Source of the DNA: Caproicibacterium amylolyticum
GTDB taxonomy: Bacteria > Bacillota > Clostridia > Oscillospirales > Acutalibacteraceae
Assembly (NCBI RefSeq): GCF_014467055.1
Contig: NZ_CP060696.1
Location: 1,922,001-1,986,000 of the forward strand
Length of the DNA: 64,000 nucleotides
Reading direction: 5' to 3'
In this document: positions 43,570-52,420 of the stretch, piece after piece
Layout: every line of letters starts with the position of its first letter
Position numbering within the stretch: position 1 is the first letter of the stretch
Notes under the pieces: model-generated
Told to the model about the DNA's origin: nothing
Seen by the model: only the letters and a program-made list of their open reading frames with translations
The model's database searches: none
Program-made: the position numbers and the translations under genes

Positions 43570-44895
43570 TTATTTGCGGCGAAAAACATTTGCCACAAGC
43601 GTTACTTCACTCTTGCGCGGAACAATCAGCCAAACCGGATTGGTATGTGTAAAAATGCAGAAAATAATCAGGCTGCAAATGCCCTGTACCATCATTGAAA
43701 GGCTGGTTGCCACCGCAACGCCGTTGTAACTCATTAGCGGAATCAGGCTGATTGTGGCAATAATATTTACTACAATGCCCAGTGCCGTCGGCAGAATATT
43801 CAGTTCCGGTCGGCCATAAGCGGAAATCGAGTTCGACAGAACCTTTGCAAATGAAACAAAAATGGAACCGATAATCAAGAATTTCAACGGAGTAAGTGAA
43901 TCCACATATTTGGGGAAAATAATCGGCACAAAAATATTAGCAAGCCAGACAATTAAAAACGCACAGACAACGGTAATGTACATCACAATTTTGCAGGAAA
44001 GCTGCGTAATACGCACTTTGTCGTTATTGTCTTTCATAGAAGCAACACGGCTGGTAATGACCACACCGACTGCCTCCGGCAGAATCCAGACCTGCCGCAT
44101 AATGGTGAAGGCCGTGTTGTAAATACCGAAAGTGCTCAGGTCATACACGCCCTGAATAATGTAATTCCCAATATAGGAGTTAATATAAGTCATCAGGTTA
44201 CTGGCGTAGGCTTTCAAACCATACTTAAAAATTGGTTTGGCCGGAACAATGATGTCGTCCTCGGGTGCCGGTTCCTCCGGTGCACCGTTCCAGCGGCGTG
44301 CACAGAAATACGCCAAAACAATCATTGCCATGGAAATACCGATGGAAGCACCGGTCAACAGCGCCGCTCTCGGCCAAATCAGCGTTAGTGCAGAGAATAC
44401 CGTTATTAAAATACGTTGAATCAAATTAATCATGTTGTAGGACTTAAACTTATTTTCACCACGCAGTACAGCTGTTAAAATATTGAACAGGAAGGAACAG
44501 CCACTGTAAATGACGATGCAAAGCCCATACTCCCACGGTGTTTCCTTAAAGAAATCCGTTGCGTTGAACATCACCAGTAGTATCGCAGCGGAAACCGCAA
44601 TCAGAAAAATTCCAACGCCAAGCGTCAGCTTTTTAATGGCACCTTTTGTGTTTTTAAATTTATAACGTGCCACATAGTAAATAATTGCGCTGTTCAGGCT
44701 GAAACCCAAACAGGTAAAGAATCCTTCACCCCAGGTCTGTACCTGATTATACAGACCCTTTTCAAATGGGGGCATTTTATTCAGGATAACCAGTGACGCA
44801 ATTAGGCCCATAACCGAGCCAAAAGCATTGGTACCAAATGTGCTCAGTGTATCCCGCACCATAGAAGAACGCTGCGGCTTCTGCTTCTGTTTCAT
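43570..44895 (-). CDS. Polysaccharide/lipid flippase-like membrane protein (MOP superfamily)
   Basis: A 441-residue protein with about twelve membrane spans, related to Wzx and other oligosaccharide flippases of the MOP superfamily (GTNAFGSVMGLIASLVILN at the start, then YNTAFTIMRQVWILPEAVGVV). It should move a lipid-linked sugar or similar lipid across the membrane. No glycosyltransferase genes lie nearby, so the substrate is unknown. GGGAG lies six bases before the ATG at 44895; an ATG at 44901 is too close to it. Confidence 0.85.
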   Translation of the reverse strand: MKQKQKPQRSSMVRDTLSTFGTNAFGSVMGLIASLVILNKMPPFEKGLYNQVQTWGEGFFTCLGFSLNSAIIYYVARYKFKNTKGAIKKLTLGVGIFLIAVSAAILLVMFNATDFFKETPWEYGLCIVIYSGCSFLFNILTAVLRGENKFKSYNMINLIQRILITVFSALTLIWPRAALLTGASIGISMAMIVLAYFCARRWNGAPEEPAPEDDIIVPAKPIFKYGLKAYASNLMTYINSYIGNYIIQGVYDLSTFGIYNTAFTIMRQVWILPEAVGVVITSRVASMKDNNDKVRITQLSCKIVMYITVVCAFLIVWLANIFVPIIFPKYVDSLTPLKFLIIGSIFVSFAKVLSNSISAYGRPELNILPTALGIVVNIIATISLIPLMSYNGVAVATSLSMMVQGICSLIIFCIFTHTNPVWLIVPRKSEVTLVANVFRRK

Positions 44896-44953
44896 TTGCA
44901 TCTCCCAATTCTTCCGGCGGCGAATTTGCCGCCTTAGCGTAATTAAACAAGTT

Positions 44954-44982
44954 ATTATAGCATTAATTTATGAACAGAACAA
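44954..44982 (-). promoter_or_regulatory. Promoter of the flippase-signal peptidase unit
   Basis: TATAAT (44954-44959) with TTGTTC (44977-44982) 17 bases upstream. A GGCGGC/GCCGCC hairpin (44916-44933) lies in the leader just before the ribosome binding site. Confidence 0.55.
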
Positions 44983-45111
44983 GGCATATGGAAATATCCT
45001 ATACAGAATTTTGCAGACATTTCATATTTTTCAAATAAAATAAATGGACGGTTACTTTCCGCTGCTTTTTTAGGAAGCGACAGAAAACCAGGAAAGGGCA
45101 TTGGGTACATT

Positions 45112-45140
45112 AAAAAAGCGCCGCCCATTTGGGCAGCGCT
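45112..45140 (-). terminator. Terminator after gatA
   Basis: AGCGCTGCCC and GGGCGGCGCT arms with a four-base loop and a TTTTTT tail on the minus strand, 12 bases past the stop. It closes aspS-gatC-gatA before any gatB. Confidence 0.85.
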
Positions 45141-45151
45141 CCTTCCAACTA

Positions 45152-46582
45152 TCAATGGCGGCTGGCTGCTTCGTACTGAAACGCAGCGTTGAGAATTACA
45201 TCTTCACAACCTGCGTTACCAATTAACTGCATCCCAACGGGCATTCCGCTTTCATCTGTACCGCAGGGTACGCTTAGAGCCGGCAGGCCAACAATATTCA
45301 CCGGCACGGTGCAGATATCCGTCTGGTACGTTTCCACAGCATCCTGACCTGAAAAGCCCTGCGGGAACGCAGTCATCGGCACAGTCGGCGCCAACAGCAA
45401 ATCGCACTTTTCAAACGCGGACTGGAATGCGCGGCGAATCTTGCGGCGCAGCAGCTGTGCCTTTTTATAGTAAGCATCATAGTATCCGGCACTGAGCACA
45501 TAGGTTCCCAGCAGGATGCGGTGCTTTACTTCTTTGCCGAAACCGGCGCTGCGGGTTTTTTCAATCATGTCGTTCACTCCGGTATAGTGCTCCGCTTTCA
45601 TGCCGTAGCGAATGCCGTCATACCGGCCGAGATTGGAGGAAGCCTCCGCACAGGCAAGAATATAATATACCGGCAGAGCATACTTGATTTCCGGAATGGA
45701 AATCGGCACAAGTTCAGCACCAAGCGCTTTATAGACCTCCCCGGCTTTGTCCAGTGCCGTCTGCACACTCTCACGCAGGCCGTCGAAGTATTCCGCCGGG
45801 ATACCGATTTTCTTACCCTTCAGGCTGTTCTGCAAAGCTGAAAGTGCACTGCAGTGTGCACCGGTGCAGGTGCTGTCACGCGGGTCTTTCTTCGCAATCA
45901 CATCAAAGAGCCGTGCGGCATCCTCCACGCAGGTGGTCAGCGGCCCGATTTGGTCAAAAGAACTGGCATACGCAATTAAGCCGAAGCGGGAAACCGCGCC
46001 GTAAGTCGGCTTCAAACCCACAATTCCGCAGAAAGAGGCAGGCTGGCGAATGGAACCGCCGGTGTCGCTACCGATTCCGTAAGCTGCAAGGCCGCCCGCC
46101 ACTGCGCTTGCCGCGCCGCCGGAAGATCCACCTGCCACTTTGGAAGTATCATGCGGATTTTTCGCGCCGCCATGACAGCTAGTTTCACAGCTGGAACCCA
46201 TAGCGAACTCGTCCATATTGCATTTGCCCAGCAAAACCGCACCCTGCTCCTGCAGATTCTGCCACACTGCCGCATCATACACCGGTTTGTAGCCTTCCAA
46301 AATTTTGGAGCAGCAGTCTGTTTCCAGACCTTTGGTGCTGATGTTGGCTTTCAGCGTCATGGGTACGCCCTCGACCGGGCCGAGTGCCTCCCCGCGGGCA
46401 AGCTTTTCATCCACCTTTTTTGCCGCTGCAAGCGCAGTATCCGCAGTTACGCAGGTGTAAGCGTTAAGTTCGCCGTTCTTCTGTTCAATCTTATCCAAAT
46501 ACTGCTGTGTCAGTTCTGTGCAGGTACATTCTTTATCCGTCAGTTTTTTCTGTAACTTCTGAATCGTGCTGAAAGATTCCAT
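45152..46582 (-). CDS. gatA: Asp/Glu-tRNA amidotransferase subunit A
   Basis: The amidase subunit of GatCAB, which releases ammonia from glutamine to convert Glu-tRNA(Gln) or Asp-tRNA(Asn). The 476-residue chain has the amidase signature with the Ser-cisSer-Lys triad: Lys in MTLKANI, Ser in VAGGSSGGAASAVAGG and GSDTGGSIRQPASFCG. GGAGGAGCC precedes the ATG. It follows gatC by nine bases. Confidence 0.95.
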   Translation of the reverse strand: MESFSTIQKLQKKLTDKECTCTELTQQYLDKIEQKNGELNAYTCVTADTALAAAKKVDEKLARGEALGPVEGVPMTLKANISTKGLETDCCSKILEGYKPVYDAAVWQNLQEQGAVLLGKCNMDEFAMGSSCETSCHGGAKNPHDTSKVAGGSSGGAASAVAGGLAAYGIGSDTGGSIRQPASFCGIVGLKPTYGAVSRFGLIAYASSFDQIGPLTTCVEDAARLFDVIAKKDPRDSTCTGAHCSALSALQNSLKGKKIGIPAEYFDGLRESVQTALDKAGEVYKALGAELVPISIPEIKYALPVYYILACAEASSNLGRYDGIRYGMKAEHYTGVNDMIEKTRSAGFGKEVKHRILLGTYVLSAGYYDAYYKKAQLLRRKIRRAFQSAFEKCDLLLAPTVPMTAFPQGFSGQDAVETYQTDICTVPVNIVGLPALSVPCGTDESGMPVGMQLIGNAGCEDVILNAAFQYEAASRH

Positions 46583-46591
46583 GGCTCCTCC

Positions 46592-46870
46592 TTATGCGTG
46601 CTGCTTTACAACAAAACTGCTGCCGTCCGTATCCTCTGCGTTGGCAAGGACTTCGTCACAGGTAAGACCCGGCTGCACAACATCCTCGCGCAGCACGTTT
46701 TCCAGACCGTTAATGTCTGAATACGCCTCATCCTGCGCACTTACAGAAGCAATGGTATCCGCAAAAGAAATGATTTCATTCATATCCTTTGTCAAACCGT
46801 CCAGCTCGGAATCCTCTACTTCCAGCTTTGCAAGCTTCGCAATCTTTAAAATATCCTCATGGGTAACCAC
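46592..46870 (-). CDS. gatC: Asp/Glu-tRNA amidotransferase subunit C
   Basis: A 92-residue protein that wraps around GatA and GatB and stabilises the amidotransferase. The N-terminal helix ILKIAKLAKLEVEDSEL and the C-terminal LREDVVQPGLT match the family. Start is a GTG with AAGGAGG seven bases upstream. It lies between aspS and gatA. Confidence 0.93.
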   Translation of the reverse strand: MVTHEDILKIAKLAKLEVEDSELDGLTKDMNEIISFADTIASVSAQDEAYSDINGLENVLREDVVQPGLTCDEVLANAEDTDGSSFVVKQHA

Positions 46871-46882
46871 GGCGGTTCCTCC

Positions 46883-48634
46883 TTATCTCAGCTTAATGTG
46901 TACTTCACGCAGCTGTTCTTCTGTGACCTCGCTCGGGGAGCCCATCATGACGTCCTGTGCATTGGAGTTCATCGGGAACGCAATGACTTCGCGGATGTTT
47001 TCTTCGCCGGTCAGCAGCATGACCATGCGGTCAATGCCCGGTGCCATGCCGGCATGCGGCGGCGCACCATACTGGAACGCGTGGTACAGGGAAGTGAATT
47101 TCGTTTTCAGATCTTCCTCTGTATAGCCCGCAATCTCAAAGGCTTTCTTCATGATTTCAAGGTCATGGTTGCGGACAGCGCCGGAAGAAAGCTCCACACC
47201 GTCGCAGACAATGTCATACTGATACGCCAGTACATCCTCCGGCGATTTGTTCAGCAGCGCGTCCATACCACCCTGCGGCATAGAGAACGGATTGTGTGTA
47301 AAGATGTATTTGCCGGTTTCCTCGTCGATTTCAAACATCGGGAAGTCCACAATAAAGCACAGTTCAAAGCGGCTTTCATCAATCAGGTTCAGCCGGCGGC
47401 CAAGTTCTGTGCGAATCTGCCCTGCCAGCTGCGGTGCAAAAGCTTTGTCATCTGCAATGAAGAAAATGACACTGCCCTTTTCCAGTTTGCCGCGGCGGAC
47501 AAGCTCCGCACGCTGCTCTTCCGTCAGGAATTTATCGATTGGGCCTTTGTAGGTGCCGTCGTCCAGCACTTCAATGTAGCCCAAGCCTTTCATGCCGATA
47601 GACTCGGCAAACTTCAGCATATTTTCAAAGAAAGAGCGCGGCTGCTTCACGCAGTCCGGCACGCTGATGCCGCGCACGCATCTGCCGCGGAACGGCTTAA
47701 AGTCCGTTTCTACAAACAAATCAGAAAGTTCCACGATTTCCAGCGGGTTGCGCAGGTCCGGTTTGTCTGTGCCGTACTTCAGCATGCTTTCCGCAAACGG
47801 AATCCGGCGGAAGGGTGCAGGTGAAACCGTTTTTCCACCGCCGAATTTCTTAAAAGTATCTCCAATCACCTTTTCTGCCACAGCAAAAACATCGTCCTGC
47901 GTGGCAAAGGACATTTCAAAGTCCATCTGGTAAAATTCACCCGGAGAGCGGTCGGCGCGGGCATCCTCGTCGCGGAAGCAGGGTGCCACCTGGAAATACC
48001 GGTCAAAGCCGGACACCATGAGCAGCTGTTTAAAAATCTGCGGTGCCTGCGGCAGCGCATAAAACTTTCCTTTGTGTTTGCGGCTGGGAATCAGATAATC
48101 GCGTGCACCCTCTGGGGAGGAAGCACTCAGAATCGGCGTCTGAATCTCCAAGAATCCCATCTCGGTCATTTGCTGACGGAGATAGGAGATAATATTACTG
48201 CGCAAAACGATATTATTGTGGACTTTGGGGTTTCGTAAATCGAGGTAACGATATTTCAGGCGTACGTCCTCTTTGGTCTCTTTGCTGGTAACTACCTCAA
48301 ACGGCAGTGCGGCGCGGCATTTGCCCAGCACTTCCAGAAAAGCTGCTTCCACTTCCACAGTGCCGGTGGCGATTTTCGGGTTCACAGTGTCCTCATCGCG
48401 CAGAATCACTTTGCCTGAAATCGTCACAGTGCATTCTTTGTTCACGTTTTCCAGCAGCGTTTCGTCATGCACCACAACCTGCAGCACGCCGTATTGGTCG
48501 CGCAGGTCAAGGAACTTAACGCCGCCGTGGTCGCGGATGTTTTCCACCCATCCGGCCACGCGAACCTCCTTGTCAATGTCAGCTTCACTGATTTCGCCGC
48601 AGGATTTAGTTCGGTACTTGTTCATACAGATCAT
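46883..48634 (-). CDS. aspS: Aspartyl-tRNA synthetase (bacterial type, possibly non-discriminating)
   Basis: A 583-residue class II synthetase with an N-terminal OB-fold anticodon domain (VAGWVENIRDHGGVKFLDLRD), motif 2 (FRDEDARADRSPGEFYQMDFEMSF), a bacterial GAD insertion domain and motif 3 (GIDRMVMLL). Being in one unit with gatCA suggests that it also charges tRNA(Asn), with GatCAB completing Asn-tRNA. AGGGGAA before the ATG at 48634 decides the start; a second ATG lies at 48625. Confidence 0.95.
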   Translation of the reverse strand: MICMNKYRTKSCGEISEADIDKEVRVAGWVENIRDHGGVKFLDLRDQYGVLQVVVHDETLLENVNKECTVTISGKVILRDEDTVNPKIATGTVEVEAAFLEVLGKCRAALPFEVVTSKETKEDVRLKYRYLDLRNPKVHNNIVLRSNIISYLRQQMTEMGFLEIQTPILSASSPEGARDYLIPSRKHKGKFYALPQAPQIFKQLLMVSGFDRYFQVAPCFRDEDARADRSPGEFYQMDFEMSFATQDDVFAVAEKVIGDTFKKFGGGKTVSPAPFRRIPFAESMLKYGTDKPDLRNPLEIVELSDLFVETDFKPFRGRCVRGISVPDCVKQPRSFFENMLKFAESIGMKGLGYIEVLDDGTYKGPIDKFLTEEQRAELVRRGKLEKGSVIFFIADDKAFAPQLAGQIRTELGRRLNLIDESRFELCFIVDFPMFEIDEETGKYIFTHNPFSMPQGGMDALLNKSPEDVLAYQYDIVCDGVELSSGAVRNHDLEIMKKAFEIAGYTEEDLKTKFTSLYHAFQYGAPPHAGMAPGIDRMVMLLTGEENIREVIAFPMNSNAQDVMMGSPSEVTEEQLREVHIKLR

Positions 48635-48894
48635 TTCAATTCCCCTTTGTCTACAATAATGAACTATAAAGCGTATCCTTTGCATGCCGCCGATTTCAGA
48701 AATGCACAAAAGGACGACTTTACAGAATTAAAGTATATCATCTATTCCGGCATTTTACAAGAGTGCTTTCGCGCTTCCCTCCTTATAAAGTTAAAGTATA
48801 GGAACCGCCGAAATACTCTGCCGCATACACTGGCAATCGTTTTGTACTTGCAAGCTGTGATTAAAAAATTGCAGCACAGGCTGTAAAGGATTAC
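48635..48894. other. Intergenic region before aspS
   Basis: No convincing gene. It holds the aspS promoter (48732-48760) and a leader of about 98 bases. Nothing else is visible up to the serpin terminator at 48895. Confidence 0.6.
48732..48760 (-). promoter_or_regulatory. Promoter of aspS-gatCA
   Basis: TTGTAA (48755-48760) and TATACT (48732-48737), 17-base spacer. Confidence 0.65.
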
Positions 48895-48941
48895 AAAAAG
48901 CCGCAGTGGCAGACTGATTCTTACAGTTTGCCAAATGCGGC
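48895..48941 (-). terminator. Terminator of the sigma factor-serpin unit
   Basis: GCCGCA and TGCGGC arms with an inner GGCAnACTG/CAGTnTGCC pairing, followed by TTTTT on the minus strand. Confidence 0.75.
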
Positions 48942-48972
48942 CTGATCATTCGCACAATCCGAAATTGCCTTT

Positions 48973-50394
48973 TTATTCGCAGGTGGGGTCACTGACCGTA
49001 CCTGCAAACAGCAGTGCGCCGGTCTGATTGTTTACAATCGCAGCAAAAAACGGTCGGTTCACATTCATTATTTTTGCGGATGTCACAGCCGCTGAAACAT
49101 CCATGTTTTCCACAGTCACGGCAGCTGCCTCAGTGCCGTCTTCATTCATGTTCAAAGCGGTCATGTGCTTGACCTCTGAAAGGTAAAGCCGGTCACTTTC
49201 TGCTGTGATGCCGCCGAAATCCGCCTGCCGGCTGCTAAACGCCTGCTTCATTCCCATCGCGTTCAAAACAGTCTGCAGAGAAGTATGAAAACTGCACGTT
49301 ACGCGCGGCAGGGTTAAAACTGCCGCTTCGCCGCCGTTTTGATTGGCTTTTGCATAGGCCGTTACCTCTGCAGCGGTAAGCTTTGCAAGCATGCTTTGCA
49401 GATTTTGTTTCGGAAGCAGAATCATCATCGATGTTTTGCCGTCATTATACGGCAGCAGAATTCCCTGCAGACTGCTGTTTTCAAAATAACGTGAAAACTG
49501 CCCTTTCATAAATTCCGCGTTTTTTCCTCCCTGTCCGGTTTGGAACGTACCGCCTGCCGTCTGCTCCTTGTCAAATGGTTCTGCCCAGTTTGACCGAAAA
49601 TGAATGGTATTCAGCAGCAGCATGGCGGTATTCGGCTCAAACTGCTGAAAGTCCGGCTGAATTCGTCCCGCAGTATTGGTTTCGACCCATTTGTTGATTG
49701 CCTGCGGCGCACTCGGCGAAGCAAAATCAAGTACACCGACCGAAGCCCCAAAGTACGCCTGATTCTTTGTGAGAAAACTGGATTTCACCGCATTCCGGTA
49801 CTTGCTGTCAATCCATATGGAATTGGCAAGCTGAAAATGCCCGCCGGAAAGCATCCCCTGCAGGCTGCGGCAGTTCTGATTAAAAATATTGCTGCTGCCC
49901 GCGGAAATGCTGAGGACTTTCTCGTATTCGGCCGCTGTTTCTCCCTGTGCGCCGTTGTACGTCATACCTAGCGACAAATAGATGCTCGCCGGCGAAAAGA
50001 AGCTGTTTTGCTGCCCGCTCTGATTCAGCTTTTTCAGCAGATTCATTCCAAATGTATTATAGGTCAGCACAAAATTCCGCGCGGGATCTGTACTGTTCTG
50101 CACCTGCAGACAGCCGCCGTCATCGTAAAGAATGGCAGCATTGGCCTGCAGAAATGACAGCTTTCCCGAGAAAGCAAAAAATCCGGAAACACACAAAATC
50201 ACCGCAAGTTCAACCGCTGCTGCCCGCAGCACCCACTGCTTTCGGAAAAAGCGCCGGTGCGTTCGACATTCTGAAAGCGGGCGGCCACAACCGGACACCT
50301 GCGCCTGAATACTGCCCCACACATTCGGTGTATTCGCCTGCAGCCCACCCTTCAGTGCTTTGGCAAGCCGACGTTCATATCTGCTTTTTCGCAT
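48973..50394 (-). CDS. Membrane-anchored serpin (inhibitory type) encoded after an ECF sigma factor
   Basis: A 473-residue protein. Residues 1-50 are a basic cytoplasmic segment, about 54-76 a membrane span (VLRAAAVELAVILCVSGFFAF), and from about 105 a serpin domain outside the cell. The hinge of the reactive loop, EDGTEAAAVT (418-427), has the small residues needed for loop insertion, so it should be a real suicide inhibitor of serine or cysteine proteases; the loop continues to about 443. AAGGAG precedes the ATG. The position behind a sigma factor and the short cytoplasmic N-terminus resemble an anti-sigma factor, which is inference. Confidence 0.9.
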   Translation of the reverse strand: MRKSRYERRLAKALKGGLQANTPNVWGSIQAQVSGCGRPLSECRTHRRFFRKQWVLRAAAVELAVILCVSGFFAFSGKLSFLQANAAILYDDGGCLQVQNSTDPARNFVLTYNTFGMNLLKKLNQSGQQNSFFSPASIYLSLGMTYNGAQGETAAEYEKVLSISAGSSNIFNQNCRSLQGMLSGGHFQLANSIWIDSKYRNAVKSSFLTKNQAYFGASVGVLDFASPSAPQAINKWVETNTAGRIQPDFQQFEPNTAMLLLNTIHFRSNWAEPFDKEQTAGGTFQTGQGGKNAEFMKGQFSRYFENSSLQGILLPYNDGKTSMMILLPKQNLQSMLAKLTAAEVTAYAKANQNGGEAAVLTLPRVTCSFHTSLQTVLNAMGMKQAFSSRQADFGGITAESDRLYLSEVKHMTALNMNEDGTEAAAVTVENMDVSAAVTSAKIMNVNRPFFAAIVNNQTGALLFAGTVSDPTCE

Positions 50395-50413
50395 AACAGG
50401 AATCTCCTTTCCG

Positions 50414-50938
50414 TCACAATTCCGGCTGATAATAGGCCTTCAATTTTTTTACCGCAGTGTAGTATGTCCACTGCACACTGCTCTGCTTCTCTCCGAGCAG
50501 CTGCGCAATCTCCCGAAAGCGAAAGCCGGCGGCAAGGTGCAGCAGCACAATACTGCGTGAAAACGAGTCCAGCAGTGCAACCGCCTCTTTCAGCTCTACA
50601 TCCGCAATGAAATCCAGCGCGGCGCTGTCCGTCTGCTGTTTTTCCTGTTCGGTTATCTGCCGGACCGTGTACTGCGGCGACTTTATCCGGTCCAGACAAA
50701 GATTTCTGGCAATCGTAAAAATCCATGAACGGCCGTTTTTATCCGGTGAATGTGCAGCAGCCATGGTAAAAACACGCACAAAGGTATCCTGCAAAACATC
50801 TTCTGCCGCGGCCGGGTCCGCTAAAAGGGAAAGCGCAAGGCCGTAAACGCTGCTTCCCAGTTCACAGTAAAGCTGTTCCAGTGCAGCGGTACTGCCCCGG
50901 CTGACTTCCAACAGTTGCCGGTTTACATCTGCTTTCAT
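50414..50938 (-). CDS. ECF-type RNA polymerase sigma factor
   Basis: A 174-residue sigma factor with region 2 (YGLALSLLADPAAAEDVLQDTFVRVF, WIFTIARNLCLDRIKS) and region 4 (LLDSFSRSIVLLHLAAGFRFREIAQLLG, SSVQWTYYTAVKKLK). It should direct a small stress-response regulon, probably including its own gene. The GAGAGGAG sequence is about 13 bases from the ATG, rather far, and an overlapping GTGATG is out of frame. The serpin gene follows after 19 bases. Confidence 0.93.
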   Translation of the reverse strand: MKADVNRQLLEVSRGSTAALEQLYCELGSSVYGLALSLLADPAAAEDVLQDTFVRVFTMAAAHSPDKNGRSWIFTIARNLCLDRIKSPQYTVRQITEQEKQQTDSAALDFIADVELKEAVALLDSFSRSIVLLHLAAGFRFREIAQLLGEKQSSVQWTYYTAVKKLKAYYQPEL

Positions 50939-51024
50939 TCTGCATCACGCTCTCCTCTCTCTATTAAGACGAATTAGGCGGTCATTTTTTTGCTGTTTTT
51001 CTAAATTTACTGCAGTGCGTAAAC

Positions 51025-51067
51025 AAAAAAGGCCGCACACAGGCAAATCTTCTTTGCTTCTGTGTGC
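51025..51067 (-). terminator. Terminator after the small lipoprotein gene
   Basis: GCACACAG and CTGTGTGC arms with an inner GCAAA/TTTGC pairing and a TTTTTT tail on the minus strand. Confidence 0.8.
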
Positions 51068-51127
51068 AGCAGTAATCTTTCTGACTGCTGGTTCTTGCAA
51101 ACCGCTGTGATGATTTCCCACAGGGTT

Positions 51128-51544
51128 TTACGCCTTTTGAAAAACAAATATGGCACCGCCCTGCTCCAAAGAGAGTTTGTTGTTTTGAAGTGTCAAGATA
51201 TACGGTGTGTCAACGTCGGTAATAGTAATCTTTTCGCCGTCCTGTTTCCATGTACCTGTTTTAGCTACTGAGCCAGCCTGCACAGTGACCTTGCCGCCAT
51301 CCTGAAAGTTCAGGCTGGTCTGCGTCAGATTCTTGTAAAAATCATCTCGGGACGGTACGCTTGCCGTTGGAACAGTCATTGCCTGCAAAGCACTGGCTGT
51401 TATCTCATGTCCGGAACTCGTCAGCTTTTCAAACTTCCATGTACCGACCAGTTGATTTGCAGCTGTACCGCATCCGGCAAGCAAACTTACGGAAAAGCAA
51501 ATTGCCAGCAGCAACAAAAACACGGATTTTTGTGTTTTCTTCAT
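51128..51544 (-). CDS. Small lipoprotein, lipocalin-like fold
   Basis: A 138-residue lipoprotein with signal peptide MKKTQKSVFLLLLAICFSVS and lipobox LAGC. The mature part begins LVGTWKFEKL and contains GTWKQDGEKITIT, the pattern of small lipocalin-like or DUF5640-type beta-barrels common in clostridia. AAAGGAG precedes the ATG. Function is unknown; it is a single-gene unit. Confidence 0.8.
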   Translation of the reverse strand: MKKTQKSVFLLLLAICFSVSLLAGCGTAANQLVGTWKFEKLTSSGHEITASALQAMTVPTASVPSRDDFYKNLTQTSLNFQDGGKVTVQAGSVAKTGTWKQDGEKITITDVDTPYILTLQNNKLSLEQGGAIFVFQKA

Positions 51545-51659
51545 ATCATTTCTCCTTTTGCATTCTTACCGCAAAGCCAAAATCTGTAAAGCGCCCAGTA
51601 AAGTTATCATACCGTCATAAATGGGAATTGTCAACTTTTTCATATAAATGTGGTCAAAA

Positions 51660-51700
51660 TGAAAGCCACCCACAGAAAAGTGAATTCCATGGGTGGCTCA
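51660..51700 (-). terminator. Terminator after kdpE
   Basis: AGCCACCCA and TGGGTGGCT arms (51664-51672 and 51690-51698) with a short T-rich tail, 20 bases past the kdpE stop. Confidence 0.65.
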
Positions 51701-51721
51701 AAGTTCAATCTTCTTTTTTCA

Positions 51722-52420
51722 TTATAGCTTCAGCATACGGTACCCAACACCGATGTGCGTTTGGATGTACTGCGGCACAGAAGGGTCCTTTTCAATTTTT
51801 TTACGCAAAGTTGCCATGAAGACCCGCAAAGAAGCGACATCATTTTCCCATTCGCTTCCCCAGATTTTTCGGGTAATAAATGTATGGGTCAGCACCTTAC
51901 CTACATTCTGTGCCAACAAACACAGCAGTTTATATTCGATTGGGGTCAGATGCAGTTCTTTGCCAGAAACGTACACACACCCCGCCGCATAATCTATTTT
52001 CAACTCGCCATTTTCAAATACCGCCTTATTTGCTGCAGAACTGCTCTGCATATAGTTCAGGCGCCGCAAGGTAACACGCAGCCTTGCCAACAGTTCCTCC
52101 ACGGAAAACGGCTTTGTCAGGTAATCATCCGCGCCCGCGTCCAGTGCATCAATTTTATCTGTATCCTCGCTTCTGGCACTGATTACAATAATGGGCATGT
52201 TGGACCATGTACGGATTTTCTTAATAATCTCAATGCCGTCTATGTCCGGCAAGCCCAAATCCAGCAGCATTACATCCGGATTGTGCGAAACAGCAGCCAT
52301 CACCGCATCTTCCCCGGTTGGCACCGCACAAAAGCGGTATTCGTGTGTTTCTAACGTTGTAGTAATCAGGTTTCTGACTGCTGCATCATCCTCAACAACT
52401 AAAATCAACGGTTTATTCAT
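51722..52420 (-). CDS. kdpE: Response regulator KdpE
   Basis: A 232-residue OmpR-type regulator of the kdp potassium operon. The receiver has the acidic pair in VVEDDAA, phosphoacceptor in VMLLDLGLPDIDG and Lys in YLTKPF; the C-terminal winged helix includes LTPIEYKLLCLLAQNVGKVLTH and the wing GVGYRM. GGAGG precedes the ATG, which overlaps the kdpD end by eight bases. Confidence 0.95.
   Translation of the reverse strand: MNKPLILVVEDDAAVRNLITTTLETHEYRFCAVPTGEDAVMAAVSHNPDVMLLDLGLPDIDGIEIIKKIRTWSNMPIIVISARSEDTDKIDALDAGADDYLTKPFSVEELLARLRVTLRRLNYMQSSSAANKAVFENGELKIDYAAGCVYVSGKELHLTPIEYKLLCLLAQNVGKVLTHTFITRKIWGSEWENDVASLRVFMATLRKKIEKDPSVPQYIQTHIGVGYRMLKL

Noticed and set aside
48467..48886. Open frame across the aspS start and its upstream region
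   Set aside because: Half of it is antisense to aspS, and the rest overlaps the aspS promoter.
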